Assembly: GCA_003695825.1 (NCBI GenBank)
Contig: RFHK01000132.1
Coordinates: forward strand, 1 to 34,214
Direction of reading: 5' to 3'
Length of the DNA: 34,214 nt
Source: Gammaproteobacteria bacterium
GTDB taxonomy: Bacteria > Pseudomonadota > Gammaproteobacteria > Thiohalobacterales > Thiohalobacteraceae
In this document: positions 19,316-27,677 of the stretch, one piece after another
How positions within the stretch are numbered: the first letter of the stretch is position 1
How the letters are laid out: each line of letters begins with the position of its first letter
The notes under the pieces: model-generated
The model's database searches: none
Told to the model about the DNA's origin: nothing
What the model saw: the letters and a program-made list of their open reading frames with translations, nothing else
Made by a program: the position numbers and the translations under genes

Positions 19316-21580
19316 CTAGAACTTGAAGGGGCTCATACCGATCTCGTCGATCGTCTTGGCCATGTCGTTGATGAGCTTCGGCGCACGCTCGATGTCGGTG
19401 ATGGCGACCTCGTAGGTGGCCACGCGCTCCTTCTCGAGGTTGAGCTGCTGGAGCGTGTCGTCGATCTTGCTCATGCGGTAGTGGGCCATCTCCGAACCCT
19501 TCACGAAGTGGCACTGGTAGTTCTCGCCCTTCTGGCAGCCCATGAGGATGACGCCGTCGTAACCGCTGTTGAGCGCGTCGGTCACCCAGATGGTGTTGAC
19601 CGAGCCCAGGCAGCGGACCGGGATGACGCGCGCCCACTGGCTGTAGTGGATGCCCTGCATGGCGGCCATGTCGAGCGCCGGGTAGGCGTCGTTCTCGCAG
19701 GCGAGCACCAGGATGCGCGGCTTCTCGTCGAACTCGTCGGGGATGTCGACGTTCTTGATCTGCTGTCCGACAGTGTCCACCGAGTAGTTCTCGAAGGAGA
19801 TGACGCGCACCGGGCAGGCGCCCATGCAGGTGCCGCAGCGGCGGCAGCGCGACTCGTTGAACACCGGGTAGCGCTGCTCGTCCTCGTCGATGGCGCCGAA
19901 GGGGCACTCCACGGTGCAGCGCTTGCACTGGGTGCAGCCTTCCTTGCGGAACGACGGGAAGGAGAGGTCGCCCGAGCGCGGATGCGCGGCACGGCCCAGC
20001 TTGGCGTTCTCGATGGCCTGGATGGCCTTCAGGGCCGCACCGGTGGCGTCCTCCATGGCCTGCTCGGCGTCCATCGGGCGGCGTACCGGGCCGGTGGTGT
20101 AGATGCCGGTGCGGCGCGTCTCGTAGGGGAAGCAGATGAAGTGGGAGTCGGCGAAGCCGTATTTCAGCTGCGGCACGTCCGGTCCCTGGCGGTAGGTCAG
20201 GTTGAGGATGGACTCGACCGGGACGCTGACCTCGCCCTCGGCGTTCTCCTCGCCGCCGGCCTCGTCACCCTCGCTCTCTCCCTCGACGTTGGGCTTGGTG
20301 AGCGCCTCGATGTCGACGCCGGCATTGGGCACCATGCCGGTGGCGAGCACCACGAGGTCGGCCTGCTCGGTGTCTTCCTCGTCGAGGATGAGGTCCTTGA
20401 AGCGGACCTTGACGCTGCCGCCGTCGGCGGTCACCTCGGTGACCTTGCCCTTGCGGAAGGTGATCTCCTTGTCCTGGCCGGCGCGGTAGAAGTCCTCGCC
20501 CGGGGCGCCCGGGGTGCGCAGGTCGTCGAACAGGATGAGGGTCTCGATGTCCGGGTTCTGGTCCTTGAAGTACATCGCCTGCTTGATGGAGGTCAGGCAG
20601 CAGTGCCCGGAACAGTAGGGCAGGTGCCCTTCCTGGTCGCTGCGCTGGCCGGCGCACTGGACGAAGACGACCTTCTTCACCTCCTTGCCGTCGGAGGGGC
20701 GCTTGATGGGGCCGCCGTCGGCCTCGATGGCCAGCTTCTCGAGCCCCATCTGGTCGACCACGTCCGGGATACGGCCGCCGCCCATCTCGGGCAGGTTGGC
20801 GAGGTCGTAGGGCTTGAAGCCGGAGGCCTGGATGATGGCGCCGAAGTTTTCGGTCACCGTCTCGCCGGATTCCACGCTGATGTCGGCGGAGAAGCGGCCG
20901 GGCGCGCCCGAGGTGCGGGTCAGGTGGGCATTGAGGTAGACCGTGATGTTGGGGTGCGCCTCGATCTCCTTGGCCAGGGCGGGGACGGGATTGTCCACCA
21001 GCTGGTCGAAGGGGGGACGCGTGGGGATGTGCTTCCACACGTCGGCCATGGCCCCGCCGAGGCGGCCGCTCTTCTCCACCAGGGTCACCGGGTAGCCGGC
21101 CTTGGCGGCCTCGAGCGCGGCCTTCATGCCGGAGAGGCCGCCGCCGACCACCAGCACGCGCTCTTCGTGGCCCCGGTTCTCGTTGGGGTGCGGCGGGTTC
21201 ATGTGGCGGGTCTCGGCGCAGCCCATGCGGATGTAGTCGGCCGCCATCTCCTGGGTGGTCTCGCGCAGCTCCTCCTCGTCGGGACGCACCCAGATGACGC
21301 CCTCGCGCAGGTTCACGCGCGAGACGGCGCAGCCGTCGAAGTCGAAGGCCTCGGTCTTGGCGCGCCGCGAGCAGGCGGCGATGACGACGTGGTTGACGCC
21401 CTCGTTGTCGATGTCGTCCTGGATCATCTTCACGCCGTCGGCGCTGCAGAGGTAGTCGTGCTGGCGCACGATGTTCGACTTGCCCTCGCGCTCGGCGATC
21501 ATGGCCAGGTTGTCGCAGTCCAGGCGCTCGCCCAGACCGCAGCCCTTGCAGATGTAGGTTCCGATCTTCATGTCAGCCAC
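19316..21580 (-). CDS. qmoB: QmoB-like flavoprotein (HdrA-like with C-terminal MvhD domain)
   Basis: A 754-residue fusion of an HdrA-like FAD protein with a C-terminal MvhD-like domain, the layout of QmoB, which exchanges electrons with APS reductase. An N-terminal cysteine cluster (CKGCGLGERLDC) precedes the FAD site VVGGGLSG near residue 146. Two ferredoxin motifs (CTQCKRCTVECP and CRRCGTCMGACP) come near residues 560-600, then the MvhD part with CLGSVNTIWV and MGCQKGENYQCHFVKG. A highly acidic stretch of about 20 residues (GESEGDEAGGEENAEGE) near residue 440 looks like a loop insertion. GTG at 21580 is chosen as start because GGAGGG lies 8 nt ahead, against 17 nt for the ATG at 21571; this start is 4 bp after qmoA. 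Confidence 0.93.
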   Translation of the reverse strand: MADMKIGTYICKGCGLGERLDCDNLAMIAEREGKSNIVRQHDYLCSADGVKMIQDDIDNEGVNHVVIAACSRRAKTEAFDFDGCAVSRVNLREGVIWVRPDEEELRETTQEMAADYIRMGCAETRHMNPPHPNENRGHEERVLVVGGGLSGMKAALEAAKAGYPVTLVEKSGRLGGAMADVWKHIPTRPPFDQLVDNPVPALAKEIEAHPNITVYLNAHLTRTSGAPGRFSADISVESGETVTENFGAIIQASGFKPYDLANLPEMGGGRIPDVVDQMGLEKLAIEADGGPIKRPSDGKEVKKVVFVQCAGQRSDQEGHLPYCSGHCCLTSIKQAMYFKDQNPDIETLILFDDLRTPGAPGEDFYRAGQDKEITFRKGKVTEVTADGGSVKVRFKDLILDEEDTEQADLVVLATGMVPNAGVDIEALTKPNVEGESEGDEAGGEENAEGEVSVPVESILNLTYRQGPDVPQLKYGFADSHFICFPYETRRTGIYTTGPVRRPMDAEQAMEDATGAALKAIQAIENAKLGRAAHPRSGDLSFPSFRKEGCTQCKRCTVECPFGAIDEDEQRYPVFNESRCRRCGTCMGACPVRVISFENYSVDTVGQQIKNVDIPDEFDEKPRILVLACENDAYPALDMAAMQGIHYSQWARVIPVRCLGSVNTIWVTDALNSGYDGVILMGCQKGENYQCHFVKGSEMAHYRMSKIDDTLQQLNLEKERVATYEVAITDIERAPKLINDMAKTIDEIGMSPFKF

Positions 21581-21584
21581 GGTT

Positions 21585-22871
21585 TCAACCCTCCGTTCCC
21601 GCAACGCGATTGATCACCTGGATGGCGTGCAGTGCACTGGCGGTGGCACTCTGCACGGCCCGGTTGACGTCCAGGGCGTCCTCCGAGCACCCGGCGGCGA
21701 AGATGGCGCCGTTGGCCTCGTCTGGGACGATGAAGCCTTCCTCGTTGAAACGGACCTTGGCCGGGAAGGCGTCGGCCGGCACGCTCGGCTCCATGCCGAT
21801 CGCCAGCACCACCAGGTCGTGCGGATTGCTGTAGCGGTGATAGCCTTCGATGTCCACGCCGTGCAGGATGGGATTGCGCGTCTCCTTGTCCTCGGTGATG
21901 CTCGCCACCTTGGACTTGATGAACCGCGTGTTGGGATCTTCCTTCACCCGGCGGTGGAAGTCGTCGATGCGGTCGATGGCACGGATGTCGATGTAGTAGA
22001 TGCTGGCCTTGTAGTCGTCGCCGTACTTCTCGCGCAGGTAGGTGGTCTGCTTGAGCGTGGCCATGCAGCAGATGCGCGAGCAGTGCTTGAGGTGGTTGCG
22101 GTCGCGCGAGCCGGCGCACTGGATGAAGGCGACGTCCTTGGCCTCCTTGCCGTCGGAGGGGCGCAGGATCCTGCCGCCGGTGGGGCCGAAGGGGTCGGCC
22201 ATGCGTTCGAACTCGACCGAGGTGATGACGTTCGGGTAGCGGTCGTAGCCATAGGGCTGGATCTTGTTGGCGTCGTACGGCTTCCAGCCGGTGGCCCAGA
22301 TGATGGCGCCGACCGTGAGCTTGATCTCCTCGGGCTGCATGTCGAGGTCGATGGCGTCGTACTTGCAGGCCGCCTTCGCCTTCTCCGCGTCCGGCGTGCC
22401 GAGGATGCGCGGATCGATCACGTAGCGCTGGGGATAGGCCAGGTTGTGCGGCAGGTAGGCGCCCTTGCGCTTGCCCAGCCCGAAGTTGTATTCGTCGTCG
22501 AACTCGGCTTCCACGGCGCGTGCGCAGGCGCCGCAGGCGGTGCAGTTCTCGTTGACGTAGCGCGGGTGTTTCTTCAGGGTCACCGTGTAGTTGCCGGGCT
22601 CGCCCTCGACGGCCGTCACCTCGGTGAGGGTCATGAGCCGGAGGTTCTTGTTGGCCTTGGTACGGCGCAGGTTGATCTCCAGGCCGCACTTGGGATGGCA
22701 CAGCTTGGGAAAATACTTGTAGAGCTGCGCGACGCGCCCGCCGACAGAGGGGTTCTTCTCGACCAGGATCACCTGCTTGCCGCATTCGGCTGCTTCCAGC
22801 GCTGCGGACATGCCGCTGATCCCGCCACCGACCACGAGGATGGTCTGGTTGGTTGCGATTGCCTCCGGCAT
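21585..22871 (-). CDS. qmoA: QmoA-like FAD/iron-sulfur protein
   Basis: A 428-residue HdrA-like flavoprotein. The FAD-binding motif VVGGGISG is near residue 15. Cysteines C58 and C62 (CHPKCG), C110/C113/C116 (CTACGAC) and HCSRICC near residue 280 fit the HdrA/QmoA pattern. The ATG at 22871 is preferred over the upstream one at 22916 because a GAGGAGG ribosome site lies just ahead. It heads the operon qmoA-qmoB-hdrC-hdrB. In sulfate reducers and many sulfur oxidisers this complex links APS reductase (AprAB) with the electron-transport chain; aprAB and sat are not in the window. It is divergent from cbbQ, with a 371-bp gap. Confidence 0.93.
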   Translation of the reverse strand: MPEAIATNQTILVVGGGISGMSAALEAAECGKQVILVEKNPSVGGRVAQLYKYFPKLCHPKCGLEINLRRTKANKNLRLMTLTEVTAVEGEPGNYTVTLKKHPRYVNENCTACGACARAVEAEFDDEYNFGLGKRKGAYLPHNLAYPQRYVIDPRILGTPDAEKAKAACKYDAIDLDMQPEEIKLTVGAIIWATGWKPYDANKIQPYGYDRYPNVITSVEFERMADPFGPTGGRILRPSDGKEAKDVAFIQCAGSRDRNHLKHCSRICCMATLKQTTYLREKYGDDYKASIYYIDIRAIDRIDDFHRRVKEDPNTRFIKSKVASITEDKETRNPILHGVDIEGYHRYSNPHDLVVLAIGMEPSVPADAFPAKVRFNEEGFIVPDEANGAIFAAGCSEDALDVNRAVQSATASALHAIQVINRVAGTEG

Positions 22872-23242
22872 GGAATGTCCTCCTCGGATACCGTTGAACG
22901 TGAGACTCTGAGCCATTTCCGCGGGCGTCGGCGAGATCGCGCCGGCGCCGGGGAATTCCGCGGGGCCGGGAGCGGTGCCGCCCGTCCCGGGGCCGAATGG
23001 GGTTGCGGGACCGCCAGGGTCGCGAATTCAGGACGTGCAAAGATACCCTGACTGCCGGCGCTGCGCCATATCCCGACAGTCGTATCAGGATCGAAATTTC
23101 AAATAGATAAATAGAATGTATATATAAGGTATTGCTGATGATGCGGGCTGTGATTCCGCCACCCGGGTTGCGGGCTTTGTTGCACGCGGGAAGGCGTGCC
23201 GGGTAGAGTGGCCGAAGAAGCTGGCATCCAAGGAGGCGAGCC
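22872..23242. promoter_or_regulatory. Divergent promoter region of qmoA and cbbQ
   Basis: No gene is seen in these 371 bp. The region is GC-rich except for a striking AT-rich patch at about 23090-23135. On the plus strand TTTCAA (23097-23102) and TATATA (23119-23124), 16 bp apart, could drive cbbQ. The same AT-rich patch could hold a minus-strand promoter for qmoA, which would give a long leader. No named operator was recognised. Confidence 0.4.
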
Positions 23243-24055
23243 GTGCACGCCCGCGCCCTGAAACCGGAAGAATATTTCGTCGAATCAGAACCTTACTATG
23301 AGCCCGTGGGGGACGAGATCGAGGTCTTCGAGGCCGCCTGGAAGAACCGGCTGCCGGTGCTGCTCAAGGGGCCGACCGGCTGCGGGAAGACCCGCTTCAT
23401 GGAACACATGGCCTGGCGGCTCAAGCGCCCGCTCATCACGGTCTCCTGCCATGACGACCTGACCGCCTCCGACCTGGTGGGCCGCTTCCTGGTCACCGGC
23501 GGGGACACCCGCTGGGTGGACGGGCCGCTGGCGCGCGCTGTGCGCCACGGCGCCATTTGCTATCTCGACGAGATCGTCGAGGCACGCAAGGACACCACGG
23601 TGGTCATCCACCCGCTCGCCGACGACCGCCGGGTGCTGCCGATGGAGAAGCTGGGCGAGATCCTGGAGGCCAGCCCGGAATTCTGCCTGGCCATCTCCTA
23701 CAATCCCGGCTACCAGAGCGTGCTCAAGGACCTCAAGCAGAGCACCCGGCAGCGCTTCGTGGCGCTCAACTTCGACTACCCGAACCCGCAGCTCGAGGCC
23801 CGCATCATCGAGAAGGAATCGGGCATCGACCCCGAGATGGCCGAGCGCCTGGTCCGCTTCGCCCAGATGACGCGCAACCTCAAGGGCAGTGGTCTGGAAG
23901 AGGGCGCCAGCACCCGCCTGCTGGTGCACGCCGCCAAACTCATGAAGACCGGCATCAACCCGGTGGTCGCCTGCCGCACCGCCATCTCCGAGGCGCTCAC
24001 CGACGACCCCGAGATGCTCACCGCCGTCAACGAGCTGAGCGCCTCGGTGTTTTGA
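23243..24055 (+). CDS. cbbQ: CbbQ/NorQ-type MoxR AAA+ ATPase
   Basis: A 270-residue AAA+ ATPase. Walker A is GPTGCGKT (residues 43-50), Walker B is ICYLDEI (105-111). The rest, including VVIHPLADDRRVLPMEKLGE and FCLAISYNPGYQSVLKDLKQSTRQRF, is the CbbQ/NorQ pattern. CbbQ works with CbbO as a Rubisco activase that ejects inhibitory sugar phosphates; NorQ works with NorD on nitric oxide reductase. The Calvin-cycle genes nearby favour CbbQ, but no Rubisco or nor gene is in the window, so the choice is an inference. GTG is the start, with AAGGAGG 6 nt upstream. Its partner is 486 bp downstream, unusually far. Confidence 0.85.
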   Translation: MHARALKPEEYFVESEPYYEPVGDEIEVFEAAWKNRLPVLLKGPTGCGKTRFMEHMAWRLKRPLITVSCHDDLTASDLVGRFLVTGGDTRWVDGPLARAVRHGAICYLDEIVEARKDTTVVIHPLADDRRVLPMEKLGEILEASPEFCLAISYNPGYQSVLKDLKQSTRQRFVALNFDYPNPQLEARIIEKESGIDPEMAERLVRFAQMTRNLKGSGLEEGASTRLLVHAAKLMKTGINPVVACRTAISEALTDDPEMLTAVNELSASVF

Positions 24056-24056
24056 G

Positions 24057-24191
24057 TGTGAGGCGTGAGGTGTGAGGAGCTGGGAGATAGGAGCTGGAAG
24101 CAAGAAGCTGGAAGCAAGAAGCTAGGAGCAAGAAGCTGGAAGCTGGGAGGTAGGAGCTGGAAGTCGGAAGTCGGGAGTCGGAAGTCGGAAG
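24057..24191. repeat. 7-bp tandem repeat tract (about 19 units)
   Basis: Starting one base after the cbbQ stop codon the sequence keeps a 7-bp period: TGTGAGG, CGTGAGG, TGTGAGG, AGCTGGG, AGATAGG, AGCTGGA, AGCAAGA and so on to AGTCGGA. Units vary in a limited way around AGNNGGA. It is the reverse complement in type of the tract at 31682-31828. All three frames would give repetitive peptides and no plausible gene covers it. Confidence 0.85.
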
Positions 24192-24246
24192 GGATGTGGA
24201 CCGAGGACGACAGCGAACAAAGAATCGCCGAAGCGGCTTGTCGACG
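24188..24246 (-). repeat. Conserved block of the composite repeat (copy 1)
   Basis: These 59 bp, read on the minus strand, align with 31629-31688 on the plus strand with roughly 85% identity and one gap by eye. Shared cores include TTGTTCGCT and CATCCCTTCCGAC. In both copies the block sits beside the heptad tract in the same relative order, so tract and block form one unit. Confidence 0.7.
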
Positions 24247-24270
24247 TGTCTGCGAACCCTGACGCAGAGT

Positions 24271-24389
24271 GCGCAGAGGCACAGAGGACGCAGAGGGTAA
24301 AGCATTTGTCATGGTGATTGGTGGAAGTGATGGCGAATCGGGAGCCCTGAATGGCGAGTGTTCCCTCTGTACCCTCTGTGCCTCCGTGT
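24271..24389. repeat. Imperfect 27-bp inverted repeat of GCACAGAGG type
   Basis: Arm one (24271-24297) and the reverse complement of arm two (24363-24389) match at 21 of 27 positions, sharing the core GGAGGCACAGAGG or close variants, with about 65 bp between. It lies between cbbQ and the cbbO-like gene. A second small dyad, GGGATATCC and GGATATCCC, flanks the last part of this gap near 24459 and 24507. The whole 24056-24541 gap shows only such repeats and no gene. Confidence 0.6.
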
Positions 24390-24541
24390 TCTCCGTGTTA
24401 TGCATCAATGGAGCCGGGCGAAACGCTGTTTCGATTCCTGATCTGGTCCATCTCAACGGGATATCCTCAACAAGGATGCTTTCACGGGTTTTGTGGATTT
24501 CGTGGCGGATATCCCTGCCCGGTATCTGACCGTGCATTTCC

Positions 24542-27500
24542 ATGACTGACGAGTTCGACCTGATCCTGGAGCCCGAGGGCGACTACGCGCTGCTGGACTT
24601 CGGCGGGGGCCGCCGGCTGGAGCGCTGGGGCGAGTACCTCGTCGACCGCCCGGACCGCGCGGCCAGGGGCCGCCCCGCCCGGGAGCGGTGGACGCCGGAC
24701 TGGCAGTTCGTGGGCGACCAGAAGGGCGGACACTGGCGGGCGGCCCGGCCGGGGTTGCCGCGCCAGTGGCGGGTGCGGTTGGGAGACTTTCACGTGCGGG
24801 TGGCGCTCGGGCCGCATGGCAGCGTGGGCGTCAAGCCGCGGGCCTTGCTGGCCGCCGCCTGGGCGCGGGCGCGGCTCGAAGGCTGCTACCACCTCGACGA
24901 GATCCGGGTACTCAACCTGTTCGCCGGCAGCGGGCTGGTCACGCGGGCCTGTGTCGCCGCCGGCGCCGACGTGGTGCACGTCGACGGCAGCGAGCGGTTG
25001 ATCGCGCTGGCCCGGGAGGAGGTCCACTCGCCGCAGGTCGAATGGGTGCACGAGGACGCCATGACCTGGGTCGAGGGCGCCCTGCGCCGCGGCGAACGCT
25101 TCGACCTGCTGATGCTTTCCCCCCCGTACTTCGGCCGCGGGCCCCACGGCAAGGTCTGGGACACCGAGTGCGACATGGCCCACCTGATGAAGAAGCTGCC
25201 CGCCCTGGTCTCCGAGACGTGCCGCGGCATCTGGCTGGGCGGGGACGAGGAAGGCTGGAGTGCCGCGTCCCTGGCCCGCCTGCTGCGCGATGCCCTGCCC
25301 GGGCGAACCCTCGAGACGCATCACCTGGCGATACGGTGCGCCGACGGCCGCCTGCTGGCTTCCGGCGTGGCGGCCTGCTGGTTCGACGAGAGCGACGATG
25401 CCTGGATGGGGGCCGACCGACCGCCCCTGGATGCCGCGCGCATGGAGGAGCGCCTCGACGTGCCGCTCGATCCCGTGCTCTCCTCGCGCCGCACGGCCGG
25501 CGGCATCGCCCGCGAGCTGGCCGGTTTCGAGCGCGAGCAGCAGGAGTTCGTGCTCCACTGGGTGAACGTCATCGCGCACACCAACGCCGAGATGGCCTAC
25601 CAGTTCGCCGCGGCCTCGCCCCGGGCCTTGCGCCTCATGGACCGCGACGGCGTGGAGGGCTGGCTGATCGCGGCCATGGACGCCTACGACCGCACGGGGC
25701 TCTATGCCGGCATCGAGGCTCTGCAGAAGGTGGAGGAATATGCCGCCTTGCAGGCGCGGCGCCAGAGCGGCCTGGCGCTGGAGAAGGTGGTCAACGTGCT
25801 CGAGGCCTTCGTGCACGGGCTCAACGGTCGGCGGCTCGCCATCGAGGCCGGCGAGGTGCCCTGGACCGACACCGAGACCCTGTACCTGCCGCCCCTGCTC
25901 GACCGGTATCCCGAGCGCGAGACCAACTTCCGGCTCTACGAGGCCATGGCCCTGCACCTCTGGGCGCAGACCTGGTATGGCACCTGGCGGGAAGACCCGG
26001 CCGCGCGTGCCGACCAGTCCCCCTGGCCCGAGCGTTACCTGCGGCTGTTCCACGCCCTGGAGACGGCCCGGCTGGATGCCTGCATCGCCCGCGACCTGCC
26101 GGGCATGGCGCGCGAGATGGCCGCGCTGCGCGCCGGGCACGCCTGGCCGGCGGCCTGGGCGGGGGCGCTCGCCGACGTCGCCCGGCCCGGCGCCACCGTG
26201 GAGACGGTGCACGACTGGTTGCCGCGGTTGCTCGAGCTCGACGAGACCCCGGCGCCGCTGCCCTACCAGGGTGAACTGCGGCCGCAGGAGGTGGCCCGGG
26301 TGCGGGCGGCCCGCATCGAGGCCGACCGGCGCCGCTTCCGTCTGATGTTGCTGCGCATGGAAGAGGAATTGCGCCGGCGCCTGGAGCAGGCACGCGGCGA
26401 GACGGAGCCCCGGGAAGCTGGGGAGACACCGCCGCGCAACCCGCTGGAACGCTTCGAGCTGAAGCGTCCCGACGAAGCCGTTCCCCCGGAAGACCTGGTC
26501 GATGCCTGGGAGATCACCCTCGACGGCAAGCCGATCCCGCCGCCGGAGGAGGCCAGGGCGGTCATGGCCTCGATCCTCCAGGACCTGGGCGAGATCCCGG
26601 ACACCTACCTGCACGCCGCCGGCGAGGGGCCCTACGATCCGGACCTGGAACTGCCCCAGCCGAGCCCCGAGGACGTCTGGAAGGGGGCCTACCACGAGGA
26701 AGGGGCCTTCCACTACAACGAGTGGGACTACGAACGCCAGCACTACCGCAAGCACTGGGCGGTGCTGCGCGAGCTGGACGTGCAGCCGGTGCACGACGGA
26801 TTCGTGGAGGAGACGGTGCGCCGCTACAGCGGCGTGGTCAAGCACCTGCGCCGCACCTTCGAGGCCTTGCGCGGCGAGGACCGGTTGCTGAAGAAGCAGC
26901 CGCACGGCGACGACATCGACCTCGACGCCGTGGTCGAGGCCTGGGCCGACAGCCATGCCGGCATGGAGATGTCCGACCGGCTGTTCACCAAGATGCACAA
27001 GCTCGAGCGCAACATCGCGGTCCTGTTCATGGTGGACATGAGCGGTTCCACCAAGGGGTGGATCAACGACGCCGAGCGCGAGGCGCTGGTGCTCCTGTGC
27101 GAGGCGCTCGAGACGCTGGGAGACCGTTATGCCATCTACGGTTTCTCCGGGACCACCCGCAAGCGCTGCGAGGTCTATCGTATCAAGCGCTTCGACGAGC
27201 CCTACGACGAGGCGGTGCGCGCGCGCATCAGCGGTATCCGGCCACGCGACTACACGCGCATGGGCGTGGCCATCCGCCATCTCTCGAGGCTGCTGGCCGA
27301 GGTGGAGGCGAAGACCCGGCTGCTGATCACGCTCTCCGACGGCAAGCCCGACGACCTGGACAACTACCGCGGCGCCTACGGCATCGAGGACACGCGCATG
27401 GCGCTGATCGAGGCCAAGCGCGAGGGCATCCATCCCTACTGCATCACCATCGACACCGAGGCGATGGACTACCTGCCGCACATGTACGGGCCGGTCAACT

Positions 27501-27571
27501 ACACGGTGATCGACGAGGTGCGCAAGCTGCCGCTGAAGGTCTCCGACATCTACCGCCGCCTGACGACCTGA
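24542..27571 (+). CDS. cbbO: Fusion protein: RlmI-like SAM methyltransferase + CbbO/NorD VWA domain
   Basis: A 1009-residue protein. Residues about 10-285 form a complete class I methyltransferase of the RlmI-like type: LLDFGGGRRLERWGEYLVDRP at the start, motif I LNLFAGSG (124-131), an acidic residue in HVDGS (D148), and SPPYFGRGPHGKVW (193-206), where the family usually has DPP. Residues about 315-1009 match CbbO/NorD: REQQEFVLHWVNVIAHTNAE at the start of that part, a charged middle, and a C-terminal VWA domain with a full MIDAS (D832-M-S-G-S836, later threonine in RDYTRMG, aspartate in LSDGKPDD). The VWA part would partner the upstream CbbQ. Usual CbbO/NorD proteins lack the methyltransferase. 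An internal ATG at 25442 could start a CbbO-only form but lacks a good ribosome site. Confidence 0.88.
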   Translation: MTDEFDLILEPEGDYALLDFGGGRRLERWGEYLVDRPDRAARGRPARERWTPDWQFVGDQKGGHWRAARPGLPRQWRVRLGDFHVRVALGPHGSVGVKPRALLAAAWARARLEGCYHLDEIRVLNLFAGSGLVTRACVAAGADVVHVDGSERLIALAREEVHSPQVEWVHEDAMTWVEGALRRGERFDLLMLSPPYFGRGPHGKVWDTECDMAHLMKKLPALVSETCRGIWLGGDEEGWSAASLARLLRDALPGRTLETHHLAIRCADGRLLASGVAACWFDESDDAWMGADRPPLDAARMEERLDVPLDPVLSSRRTAGGIARELAGFEREQQEFVLHWVNVIAHTNAEMAYQFAAASPRALRLMDRDGVEGWLIAAMDAYDRTGLYAGIEALQKVEEYAALQARRQSGLALEKVVNVLEAFVHGLNGRRLAIEAGEVPWTDTETLYLPPLLDRYPERETNFRLYEAMALHLWAQTWYGTWREDPAARADQSPWPERYLRLFHALETARLDACIARDLPGMAREMAALRAGHAWPAAWAGALADVARPGATVETVHDWLPRLLELDETPAPLPYQGELRPQEVARVRAARIEADRRRFRLMLLRMEEELRRRLEQARGETEPREAGETPPRNPLERFELKRPDEAVPPEDLVDAWEITLDGKPIPPPEEARAVMASILQDLGEIPDTYLHAAGEGPYDPDLELPQPSPEDVWKGAYHEEGAFHYNEWDYERQHYRKHWAVLRELDVQPVHDGFVEETVRRYSGVVKHLRRTFEALRGEDRLLKKQPHGDDIDLDAVVEAWADSHAGMEMSDRLFTKMHKLERNIAVLFMVDMSGSTKGWINDAEREALVLLCEALETLGDRYAIYGFSGTTRKRCEVYRIKRFDEPYDEAVRARISGIRPRDYTRMGVAIRHLSRLLAEVEAKTRLLITLSDGKPDDLDNYRGAYGIEDTRMALIEAKREGIHPYCITIDTEAMDYLPHMYGPVNYTVIDEVRKLPLKVSDIYRRLTT

Positions 27572-27596
27572 CGCCGGAGTGACAGCCCCTGCCGGG

Positions 27597-27637
27597 TTGT
27601 GTGACAGGTCGCGTGAATTATACTGATTATCGTTATC
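27597..27637 (+). promoter_or_regulatory. Promoter overlapped by a Fur-box-like sequence
   Basis: TTGTGT (27597-27602) and TATACT (27619-27624) are 16 bp apart. TATACTGATTATCGTTATC (27619-27637) agrees with the 19-bp Fur box consensus at 16 positions and covers the -10. This predicts iron-dependent repression of the downstream GGDEF/EAL gene. No fur gene is in the window. Confidence 0.6.
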
Positions 27638-27677
27638 GACGAGGGGGGTGCCTGCACGGGGCGGGGAGGAAGAAGCG

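Noticed and set aside
17772-22871. sHdr (hdrC1B1A-lbpA) sulfur oxidation cluster
   Set aside because: Gene order, the QmoB-type MvhD fusion and absence of a lipoate-binding protein gene fit qmoAB-hdrCB instead.
19304-23051. Long plus-strand frames (769 and 493 codons) opposite qmoB and qmoA
   Set aside because: Antisense frames of genes with clear FAD and ferredoxin motifs; no plausible start sites.
23243-27571. norQ-norD (nitric oxide reductase activation) as the name for the AAA+/VWA pair
   Set aside because: Not excluded by motifs, but no nor gene is near while Calvin-cycle genes are; kept as an alternative inside the annotations.
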